Shown one piece after another: positions 1 to 5,917 of a DNA stretch of 5,917 bases. The number at the start of each line of letters is the position of its first letter. The first letter of the stretch is position 1. The stretch spans positions 1-5,917 of the forward strand of contig CALMWN010000221.1 in assembly GCA_937873555.1 (NCBI GenBank), written 5' to 3'. A program made the position numbers and the translations under genes. The stretch is from an uncultured Clostridia bacterium. Lineage in GTDB: Bacteria; Bacillota; Clostridia; Acetivibrionales; CALMWN01. The notes beneath the pieces are model-generated. The model did not search any database. It was not told the DNA's origin and saw nothing but the letters and a program-made list of their open reading frames with translations.

Positions 1-2761
1 GCATGAGACTCCTGTAGAAGAGATTGACTTCACAGGGCTGGCACGTTCCGGCCGTGCCGGGATGCCTGTGCTGGAAAAGGATATAAGAATAAAATGCTTT
101 GAGGAAGTTGAGCAGGGTTTTGACGAAGAACACGCTGTAAAGGAAGCTCTGAGATGCGTCGACTGCTCCATATGCTCCGAATGCAAGGCATGTGAGCGTA
201 CCTGCGGATCGGGTGCCATCAGCCATGAGCAGCAGGATGAGGTGGTTGAGATACCTGTCAGCTCGGTCATAATGGCAAATGGATATGACATATCGAGGGA
301 TATTCCGGAAGAGTTGGGCTATGGCAGGTTTAAGAATGTAGTTACCAGTATGGAATATGAAAGGATACTCTCTGCTTCGGGACCCTTCCATGGGCATGTC
401 CAGAGGCCTTCGGACGGCAGGGAACCCTCCAGGATAGCTTTCATACAGTGTGTAGGTTCGAGGGATACCAAATGCGACAGTGAGTACTGTTCTGCAGTGT
501 GCTGCATGTACGCAGTCAAGGAAGCCATCATTACGAAGGAGCATTTGCCTTCGGTCAGGGATATAAACATATTCTATATGGATATGAGGGCATACGGCAA
601 GGATTTCGACAAATACGTGGATTCGGCCAAAAATAAATACGGTATCGGCTTTATAAGGAGCAGGGTTGCCGATGTCACAGAAAACAGGGAAAACGGGAAG
701 CTGATTATAAAATACTGTGACGACAATGGTAACATGGCCGCTGATGAATACGATATGGTTGTGCTCTCGGTTGGACTTAAGCCTAAAAAGGAAATTCAGG
801 TGTTTTTTGAAAAAACCGGTGTAAAAACCGACAGGTACGGTTTCTGCTGGCTTAACGAAATGGCACCCCCTTTGACTTCAAAAGCCGGTCTGGTTGCCTG
901 CGGTGCCGCTGCAGGTCCCAAGGATATTCCTGAAACGGTTGTGGAGGCCAGTGCAGCAGCTTCCGAGGCTTCCAAAATTGCCGGCAGAATCGATGTGAGT
1001 CAGGATGAATATGCCGCCTTCTTCAGTCAGGAGGAGCAGGTACCGCCTCAGGACGTTTCCAAGGAGCCAATCAGGATAGGAGTGTTTGTTTGCCACTGCG
1101 GTATAAATATAGGCGGGTACCTTGATGTGAACGATGTTGTGGAATACGCCAAAACGCTGCCCTATGTGGAATACGCCGACCAGAATCTTTACACCTGTTC
1201 GGTGGATGCCCAGAAAATCATAGCTGAAAAAATCAGGGACTATAAATTGAACAGGGTTGTCGTAGCTTCGTGTACTCCAAGGACTCATGAGCCCTTATTC
1301 CAGGCGGTCCTTTCAAAGGCCGGCCTCAATCCGTACCTGTTCACCATGGCCAATATCCGTGATCAATGCTCATGGGTGCACATGGACTGCTATGCCGATG
1401 CTACTTTCAAAGCCAGGGAATTGGTAAAAATGGCTGTTGGAAAGGTAACCTTCGCAAAGCAGCTTGTCAGGCAGAAAATTGATGTCAGTAAGTCCGCGCT
1501 GATTATCGGCGGAGGTATGGCGGGAATCACAGCCGCACTTGAAATAGCCGGGATGGGTTATAAAGCCTTCCTAGTAGAAAAGACAGGAATGCTGGGTGGA
1601 AATGCAGTCCGTTTAAGCACATCTCCAACAGGAAGATTGTATGACGGTTATATAAGTAAATATATTGAAGATGTGATGAACAATCCTCTGGTAGAAGTAT
1701 ATCTTAACACCGAAATCATGCATATTGACGGATATGTCGGAAAATACTCGACGGTATTGAAGACTGGTGAAGGGGAGAAGGAAATAGGTCATGGAGCCGT
1801 AATTGTATCTACCGGCGCCAGCGAGTACAAACCGAAGGAATACATGTATGGTTCAAGCGGAAGGGTTATCACACAAATGGAGCTGGAAGACGGTTTGAAA
1901 GCCGGCAGTATGAATCTTGACAGTACTGAAAATATCGTCATGATCCAGTGCGTAGGTTCCAGAGATTCGGAGAGACCATACTGCAGCAGGGTATGCTGCA
2001 ACCAGGCAATTAAGAATGCTCTTGTATTGAAGGAAATGAAACATGAGCTGAATATAACAATCCTGTACAGGGATCTAAGGTCCTATGGCCTGAATGAAAT
2101 CACCTACCGCACAGCCAGAAGAGCCGGGGTACAGTTTGTACGCTATGAACCCGGGCGAAAACCGAAAGTAACTGAGATAAACGGCAAACTTGCTCTGAAG
2201 GCGTATGAACCGATACTTGAAGAAGATATTGCAATCAATGCCGATCTGTTGATTTTAAGCAGTGCCGTTGTACCCCAGGCAGAACAGAACAAGGTCATTG
2301 CGCAGATGTTAAAGGTTCCCTTGAATCAGGAAGGTTTCTTCATGGAGGCTCATGCCAAGCTGAGGCCTGTTGATTTTGCCACCGAGGGAGTGTATCTCTG
2401 TGGTCTGGCTCATGCGCCCAAGAGCCTCAGAGAAAGCATAACACAGGGTAAAGCCGCTGCGGCAAGGGCTGCTACGATCATAGCCAGGGACACTCTTGAA
2501 ACGGAAGGCACTATAGCACAGGTGAATGAAAGCCTGTGCACAGGGTGCGGGGCTTGTGAAAAGGTTTGTGCTTACAAAGCCGTCAGTGTCCAGGAAATAA
2601 AGAAGAGGGACACTACGGTGAAGAAGGCGGTAATCAATCCGGTGCTGTGCAAAGGCTGTGGGACCTGCTCTGCCACCTGCAGATGCGGTGCGGTCGATGT
2701 GAACGGCTTCACGGACAGGCAGGTCGTAAGTGAACTGGAATACCTGTTAAGGAAATGGTGA
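1..2761 (+). CDS. hdrA: HdrA-like flavo-iron-sulfur electron-bifurcating subunit, large fused form (5' partial)
   Basis: The frame is open from the first complete codon at nt 2, so the gene starts upstream; ATG 62 has no Shine-Dalgarno sequence and is internal. Counting the 919 visible residues: a six-Cys motif (C52, C55, C58, C61, C64, C68); a first HdrA-type segment at about 87-329 with IQCVGSRD at 148-155 and YCSAVCC; a linker; an HdrA N-terminal [4Fe-4S] domain at about 358-490 with CHC (364/366), C399 and ASCTPRTHE; an FAD-binding fold starting at about 498 with GGGMAG; a second IQCVGSRD segment (648-655); and two C-terminal ferredoxin motifs (C846/849/852/856 and C883/886/889/893). HdrA family proteins bind FAD and bifurcate or confurcate electrons in cytoplasmic complexes. 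By analogy with related bacterial fusions, the missing N terminus is probably a GltD-like NAD(P)H/FAD domain (inference). The second module lacks the ferredoxin insertion of methanogen HdrA. Family assignment is firm; the physiological partner is unknown. Confidence 0.9.
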   Translation, partial: HETPVEEIDFTGLARSGRAGMPVLEKDIRIKCFEEVEQGFDEEHAVKEALRCVDCSICSECKACERTCGSGAISHEQQDEVVEIPVSSVIMANGYDISRDIPEELGYGRFKNVVTSMEYERILSASGPFHGHVQRPSDGREPSRIAFIQCVGSRDTKCDSEYCSAVCCMYAVKEAIITKEHLPSVRDINIFYMDMRAYGKDFDKYVDSAKNKYGIGFIRSRVADVTENRENGKLIIKYCDDNGNMAADEYDMVVLSVGLKPKKEIQVFFEKTGVKTDRYGFCWLNEMAPPLTSKAGLVACGAAAGPKDIPETVVEASAAASEASKIAGRIDVSQDEYAAFFSQEEQVPPQDVSKEPIRIGVFVCHCGINIGGYLDVNDVVEYAKTLPYVEYADQNLYTCSVDAQKIIAEKIRDYKLNRVVVASCTPRTHEPLFQAVLSKAGLNPYLFTMANIRDQCSWVHMDCYADATFKARELVKMAVGKVTFAKQLVRQKIDVSKSALIIGGGMAGITAALEIAGMGYKAFLVEKTGMLGGNAVRLSTSPTGRLYDGYISKYIEDVMNNPLVEVYLNTEIMHIDGYVGKYSTVLKTGEGEKEIGHGAVIVSTGASEYKPKEYMYGSSGRVITQMELEDGLKAGSMNLDSTENIVMIQCVGSRDSERPYCSRVCCNQAIKNALVLKEMKHELNITILYRDLRSYGLNEITYRTARRAGVQFVRYEPGRKPKVTEINGKLALKAYEPILEEDIAINADLLILSSAVVPQAEQNKVIAQMLKVPLNQEGFFMEAHAKLRPVDFATEGVYLCGLAHAPKSLRESITQGKAAAARAATIIARDTLETEGTIAQVNESLCTGCGACEKVCAYKAVSVQEIKKRDTTVKKAVINPVLCKGCGTCSATCRCGAVDVNGFTDRQVVSELEYLLRKW

Positions 2762-2765
2762 GGTG
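2760..2765 (+). promoter_or_regulatory. Ribosome binding site of the MvhD/FlxD gene
   Basis: GAGGTG overlaps the hdrA stop codon (TGA, 2759-2761) and lies 7 nt before ATG 2773. This favours the first of two consecutive ATGs and fits translation coupled to the end of hdrA. Confidence 0.7.
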
Positions 2766-2772
2766 TTGATCT

Positions 2773-3219
2773 ATGATGGAACAAACCAGGCGGAAAATGG
2801 AGTGTAATACTGCATGGGAGCCTAAAATAGTCGCTTTTCTGTGTAACTGGTGCAGCTATGCGGGAGCCGACCTGGCGGGAACAAGCAGGATTCAGTATCC
2901 GCCCAATATAAGAATAATAAGGCTGCCGTGTTCGGGCAGGATAAACCCTTTATATATAATCAAGGCACTTGTTGAAGGTGCGGATGGGGTAATGGTTTCG
3001 GGATGCCATCCCGGAGACTGTCACTATCTCTCGGGAAACATGTATGCCAGGAGGCGTTTCACAATACTTAAAAAGCTTCTTGCCACAGCAGGTATGGAGC
3101 CTGATAGAGTGCAGTTCACATGGGTTTCAGCATCTGAGGGTTCACGCTTCGCCGCTGTAGTGGACGAGGTGGTAGGCAAGGTAAGGAAGCTGGGACCCAA
3201 CAGGATCAAGGGTGTATAG
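2773..3219 (+). CDS. flxD: MvhD/FlxD-family [2Fe-2S] electron-transfer subunit
   Basis: A 148-residue protein of the MvhD (methyl-viologen-reducing hydrogenase delta, FlpD) family, which carries a [2Fe-2S] cluster and hands electrons from an input module (hydrogenase, formate dehydrogenase or Flx) to HdrA. Visible hallmarks are the LCNWCSYAGADLAG segment with C24 and C27, LPCSGR with C53, and SGCHPGDCHY with C78 and C83; the last resembles the family's conserved Cys-rich loop. The length is normal for a stand-alone member, whereas in some organisms the domain is fused to HdrA or a dehydrogenase. It lies 11 bp after hdrA and ends 11 bp before the next gene. With no hydrogenase genes in view and FlxB/FlxA-like genes downstream, FlxD is a better name than MvhD. 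No signal peptide or membrane segment is seen. ATG 2776 is a possible alternative start. Confidence 0.93.
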   Translation: MMEQTRRKMECNTAWEPKIVAFLCNWCSYAGADLAGTSRIQYPPNIRIIRLPCSGRINPLYIIKALVEGADGVMVSGCHPGDCHYLSGNMYARRRFTILKKLLATAGMEPDRVQFTWVSASEGSRFAAVVDEVVGKVRKLGPNRIKGV

Positions 3220-3222
3220 GAG
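3218..3222 (+). promoter_or_regulatory. Ribosome binding site deciding the FlxC start
   Basis: AGGAG overlaps the flxD stop codon (TAG, 3217-3219). It is only 2 nt from ATG 3225 but 8 nt from ATG 3231, so 3231 is the more likely initiation codon; the two differ by two residues. Confidence 0.65.
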
Positions 3223-3230
3223 CGATGCGG

Positions 3231-4112
3231 ATGAATTTCGAAAAACAGAGAAATGAGATAGCTGCCATATGCAATACCCTGCTCGGGGAAGGCAGGGTTA
3301 AGGTGATACTCGGCTTTACCTGCGGTGAGTACGAAGGAAATGCCATTCCGTTTTTCCTGAGGAAGAGGGAAGACGTGGATAAACTGAAATGGGATGACAC
3401 CTGTACACCAAATCTCGCCAGGTATCTGATGGAAAAGAAGGAAGGGGCTGCTGTAATAGCAAAAGCCTGTGACGCCAGGGCAATAGTTATGTATATGGCA
3501 GAAAACCAAATCAACAGGGACAATGTTTACATCATAGGTGTTGAGTGTGAAGGAATGAAGGACAAAGACGGCATGCCGGCACCCGGATGCAGGGAATGCA
3601 GGGTAAAAATACCGCCTGTTTTTGATATCCTGGTTAAAAATGAAGAGACTGGGAAGCAAAACAATATAGCAACAGATACATCTCAAAACGGTGAGGCTGA
3701 TTTATCTGAAAAGCTTAAAAGATTTCAGAATGAAATAAAAAAATGCATTCTGTGCTACTCCTGCAGGCAGGCCTGTTACGGCTGCTACTGCGAGAGCTGT
3801 TTCATGGACAGGAATATACCGAACTGGCTTTCTTCAGAACTTGATACGGGTTCGAAAATGATGTTTCATCTGGGAAGGGCCATGCACCTGGCAGGAAGAT
3901 GTGTGGAATGCGGTGCGTGTGAAAGGGTTTGCCCTTCCGGTGTGGATATAAGGTATCTTATAAAGGAGATTACGGGATTCTGCGAGGAACTTTACGGTTA
4001 TCAGGCAGGAGTGAATGCCAATGATATACCGGCTCTTTTATCATTCAAACAGAACGACAGAGAGGTCGGATTCGTGGGAGGTGAAGAAGATGGCTCATGT
4101 TGTGGTACCTAA
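3231..4112 (+). CDS. flxC: FlxC-like iron-sulfur protein, FrhB-like region plus two [4Fe-4S] motifs
   Basis: A 293-residue soluble protein. Residues about 20-135 resemble the FrhB/FdhB (coenzyme F420 hydrogenase beta) type of fold, with AKACDARAI at 77-85, IIGVEC at 101-106 and C120/C123. A polar linker follows (about 136-165, rich in N, E, T, S and Q). Then comes a ferredoxin-like part with C172, C175, C178, C182 (CxxCxxCxxxC) followed closely by C185, C187 and C190, and a second canonical motif C224, C227, C230, C234 followed by Pro. FlxC proteins are thought to relay electrons between FlxA/FlxB and FlxD/HdrA; no reaction of its own is known to me. Its order after flxD and before flxB fits the Flx-Hdr operon. 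The end overlaps the next gene by 23 bp, and the last residues form a GSCCGT tail. ATG 3225 is the alternative start. FlxC versus a generic FrhB-like ferredoxin is decided mainly by context. Confidence 0.85.
   Translation: MNFEKQRNEIAAICNTLLGEGRVKVILGFTCGEYEGNAIPFFLRKREDVDKLKWDDTCTPNLARYLMEKKEGAAVIAKACDARAIVMYMAENQINRDNVYIIGVECEGMKDKDGMPAPGCRECRVKIPPVFDILVKNEETGKQNNIATDTSQNGEADLSEKLKRFQNEIKKCILCYSCRQACYGCYCESCFMDRNIPNWLSSELDTGSKMMFHLGRAMHLAGRCVECGACERVCPSGVDIRYLIKEITGFCEELYGYQAGVNANDIPALLSFKQNDREVGFVGGEEDGSCCGT
4077..4083 (+). promoter_or_regulatory. Ribosome binding site deciding the FlxB start
   Basis: GGAGGTG lies inside the 3' end of flxC, 6 nt before ATG 4090. It is the strongest Shine-Dalgarno match near this gene. 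The earlier in-frame ATG at 4015 has none and would lie about 100 bp inside flxC, so 4090 is chosen. Confidence 0.8.
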
Positions 4113-5076
4113 AAACCGGCTGAATGAACTGCTGGAAGGCTGGATGAAAAACTACAGGGTGGTGGCGCCTCACAGGAATGGAAAAGCTCTTGTTTTTGAA
4201 GAGGTAAAAAAGGCCTCAGACGTTATACTGAATGATGAAATCACTTATAAATCGCCTAAAGAGTACTTATTTCCACAGGTTGAAAAAATAATGACCTTTG
4301 GAGATGGTGTAGAGCCGGAAAGCACTGAAGTCAGGAAGACTATTGTTCTGGGAGTGAAGACCTGCGACCTAGAAGCTCTTAAAGTGATGACGGCGGTATT
4401 CACAAAAGGGAAATATACGGACACATATTTTGAAAAGAACCTTAATAACACGGTACTGATCGGATTAGGCTGCCGGGCTGAAAAACCAGGCTGCTTCTGT
4501 AATGCCAGAGGCTTGAACAAGGCTCATTCACAGGCGTGTGACATGTTCCTTACGGATAGCGGAGACGAATACATGGCTGAAATTCTTACCTGTAAAGGAG
4601 AGGAACTGCTTGAAGGTTTGCAGCTGGAGGAAGCGCCATCACCGGCTGCAATACCGCAAGATGACAATCAAGCCGGTGTTCTCGAAATAGATGGAGAAGA
4701 AAATGTAATTTTCAATAAAACAGATTGGGCTTCGATATCCGAGAAATGCCTCGGATGCGGCACCTGCACCTTCATATGCCCTACCTGCCACTGCTTTGAA
4801 TTCAAGGATACAGTTCTTGAAGGAGTACCGGTCAGGTACAGATGCTGGGACAGTTGCATGTACCCCAAATTTACAATTCATGCATCGGGTCACAACCCCA
4901 GGGCTTCAAAGAAGGAAAGGTACCGCCAGAGGATCATGCATAAGTATCTTTACGTCAAACAGAATTTCGGATATACCGCATGTACGGGGTGTGGCCGCTG
5001 TATCAGGAGCTGTCCTGCCGGAATGAACATCAAATCGGTTGTGACGGAAATTATGGAAAACCTTAAGAACTCATAA
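4090..5076 (+). CDS. flxB: FlxB-like dicluster ferredoxin protein of the AsrA/HydB family
   Basis: A 328-residue protein related to anaerobic sulfite reductase subunit A (AsrA), sulfhydrogenase beta (HydB) and FlxB, which carry electrons between an NAD(P)H-oxidising flavoprotein and a partner enzyme. Family hallmarks are SPKEYLFPQ (55-63), GVKTCDLEAL (88-97), LIGLGC (123-128) with C135/C137, and the first [4Fe-4S] motif C220, C223, C226, C230 with C233 and C235. These are followed by RCWDSC (251-256), ASGHNPR and RYRQRIMHK, then the second motif C298, C301, C304, C308 followed by Pro. Length is typical. A dehydrogenase or sulfite reductase role cannot be excluded from this protein alone, but an AsrC-type sulfite reductase or hydrogenase subunit is absent while HdrA and FlxD are present, favouring FlxB. 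It overlaps flxC by 23 bp, suggesting coupled translation and equal dosage. Cytoplasmic; no membrane segment. Confidence 0.9.
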   Translation: MAHVVVPKNRLNELLEGWMKNYRVVAPHRNGKALVFEEVKKASDVILNDEITYKSPKEYLFPQVEKIMTFGDGVEPESTEVRKTIVLGVKTCDLEALKVMTAVFTKGKYTDTYFEKNLNNTVLIGLGCRAEKPGCFCNARGLNKAHSQACDMFLTDSGDEYMAEILTCKGEELLEGLQLEEAPSPAAIPQDDNQAGVLEIDGEENVIFNKTDWASISEKCLGCGTCTFICPTCHCFEFKDTVLEGVPVRYRCWDSCMYPKFTIHASGHNPRASKKERYRQRIMHKYLYVKQNFGYTACTGCGRCIRSCPAGMNIKSVVTEIMENLKNS

Positions 5077-5106
5077 ATCATCTAGATGCCGAGCAAATTT
5101 TATATT

Positions 5107-5111
5107 GGAGG
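5107..5111 (+). promoter_or_regulatory. Ribosome binding site for a TTG-started FlxA gene
   Basis: GGAGG lies 8 nt before TTG 5120. The next in-frame ATG (5156) has no comparable site and would remove the first beta strand region, so the TTG start is preferred. The 43-bp gap (5077-5119) holds only this site; I see no terminator hairpin or convincing promoter in it. Confidence 0.75.
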
Positions 5112-5119
5112 GAAGCAGC

Positions 5120-5917
5120 TTGAACAACCCTTATTTGCCGCAGAAGGCAGAAATTATGGAAGTTATCCAGGAAACAACCTCTGACCTGGACATTAAGACT
5201 TACAGGGTAAAATTACTTGATGGCGGAACTATAAGCTTCATGCCAGGCCAGTTCATTGAGCTCTCCATTCCCGGTGTTGGTGAGGCTCCCTTCGGATTCG
5301 CTTCATCGCCGCTTGACACCGGATACATAGAACTGAGCATTAAAAGGGTAGGGCTGGTAACCGAGGCTTTGCACAGCTTGAAGGCGGGCTCGAAAATCTG
5401 GTTGCGAGGGCCCTTTGGAAACACCTTCCCCGTAAAGGAAATGGAAGGCAGCAATATCCTGATAATTGCAGGGGGCCTCGGTCTTGCACCGCTCCGACCC
5501 CTTATACTGTATATGTTCGATGAGCGAAACCGCTGCAAGTACGGGGATGTGCAGATGCTGCTGGCAGCAAGAAGCACGGGTGACTTCATTTACAGGCGGG
5601 AATTTGAAGCATGGGAAAGAATCATGGACACGAATATCATAAAGACCATCGACAGACCTGAGGAAGGATGGAACGGAAAGGTAGGTTTTCCGCACATACT
5701 GGTCGGAGAAATAGAAATTGATATACCCAATACCTATGCTGTTTTGTGCGGTCCTCCAATAATGATAAAATCTGTTTCCTCCAGGCTTTTAGAGATGGGT
5801 ATACCTAAATTTAAGATATTAACCACGCTTGAAATGAGAATGACCTGTGGTGTTGGTAAATGCGGTAAATGCAACATAGGGCATCAGTATGTCTGTATTG
5901 ACGGTCCGGTATTCAGT
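5120..5917 (+). CDS. flxA: FlxA-like FAD/NAD(P)-binding oxidoreductase with C-terminal [2Fe-2S] (3' partial)
   Basis: 266 residues are visible and the frame is still open at the window edge; the family is usually only slightly longer, so most of the protein is present. It belongs to the ferredoxin-NADP+ reductase-like group that includes FlxA, AsrB, HydG and PyrK. An N-terminal flavin-binding barrel carries PGQFIELSIPG (42-52), APFGFASSP (56-64) and LRGPFGN. The NAD(P)-binding domain has IAGGLGLAPLRPL (116-128) and CGPPIMI (210-216). The C terminus has a [2Fe-2S] site with C243, C248, C251 and C259 in the MTCGVGKCGKC context typical of this group. It probably oxidises NAD(P)H and passes electrons to FlxB. 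The coenzyme (NADH or NADPH) cannot be read from the sequence with confidence. Start is TTG with a good ribosome binding site. PyrK is unlikely, since no pyrD neighbour is seen and flxB lies directly upstream. Confidence 0.9.
   Translation, partial: MNNPYLPQKAEIMEVIQETTSDLDIKTYRVKLLDGGTISFMPGQFIELSIPGVGEAPFGFASSPLDTGYIELSIKRVGLVTEALHSLKAGSKIWLRGPFGNTFPVKEMEGSNILIIAGGLGLAPLRPLILYMFDERNRCKYGDVQMLLAARSTGDFIYRREFEAWERIMDTNIIKTIDRPEEGWNGKVGFPHILVGEIEIDIPNTYAVLCGPPIMIKSVSSRLLEMGIPKFKILTTLEMRMTCGVGKCGKCNIGHQYVCIDGPVFS

Noticed and set aside
62..64. ATG 62 as the start of the HdrA gene
   Set aside because: The frame is open upstream to the window edge, the upstream residues read as coding (ETPVEEIDFTGLARSG), there is no Shine-Dalgarno sequence, and the family needs more N-terminal sequence.
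1139..1177. Short direct repeat GTGGAATACGCC occurring twice within 40 bp
   Set aside because: It encodes a VEYA sequence repeated by chance in the HdrA N-terminal domain; there is no array or mobile-element context.
3024..3686. 220-codon minus-strand open frame
   Set aside because: It lies antisense to two clearly conserved genes, flxD and flxC, and its translation shows no recognisable domain.
4015..4089. Longer FlxB start at ATG 4015
   Set aside because: It would overlap flxC by 98 bp, has no ribosome binding site, and adds residues unlike the family; ATG 4090 has a strong GGAGGTG.
5086..5184. 32-residue open frame starting at ATG 5086
   Set aside because: No ribosome binding site, overlaps the flxA start in another frame, and shows no recognisable features.
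5200..5695. Overlapping minus-strand open frames of about 130 codons
   Set aside because: They are antisense to flxA, whose FAD, NAD(P) and [2Fe-2S] motifs establish the plus strand as coding.

Overview
The window looks like part of one operon from an anaerobic bacterium, most likely a Firmicute of the class Clostridia. The evidence is moderate GC content, Arg codons dominated by AGG/AGA, strong GGAGG-type ribosome binding sites, and a gene set typical of strict anaerobes using flavin-based electron bifurcation. The lineage is an inference from codon style and gene content; there is no rRNA or marker gene.

Five genes lie head to tail on the plus strand and fill almost the whole window. In order they are: (1) the last 919 codons of a very large HdrA-type flavo-iron-sulfur protein, whose 5' end lies outside the window; (2) an MvhD/FlxD-type [2Fe-2S] protein; (3) an FlxC-like protein with an FrhB-like region and two [4Fe-4S] motifs; (4) an FlxB-like protein of the AsrA/HydB type with two [4Fe-4S] motifs; (5) an FlxA-like FAD/NAD(P)-binding protein with a C-terminal [2Fe-2S] site, of the AsrB/HydG/PyrK type, running off the 3' end. 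Gaps are 11 bp after gene 1, 11 bp after gene 2, a 23-bp overlap between genes 3 and 4, and 43 bp before gene 5. I see no terminator, promoter, RNA gene, mobile element or CRISPR array.

The order hdrA-flxD-flxC-flxB-flxA matches the known Flx-Hdr family (NAD(P)H dehydrogenase/heterodisulfide reductase complexes described from Desulfovibrio and found in many anaerobes). By that model FlxA exchanges hydride with NAD(P)H, FlxB and FlxC wire electrons through [4Fe-4S] clusters, FlxD passes them to HdrA, and the HdrA flavin splits or joins electron pairs between a low-potential carrier such as ferredoxin and a higher-potential acceptor. All products appear cytoplasmic: no signal peptides or membrane segments are evident.

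The window therefore holds a recognisable rather than wholly new system. Its least ordinary aspects are the very large HdrA with two copies of its flavin-domain C-terminal half and a six-cysteine motif in front, the absence of HdrB, HdrC and any hydrogenase within view, an FlxC with a seven-cysteine cluster, and the parallel layout of FlxB and FlxC. The partner that receives the electrons cannot be determined from this window.
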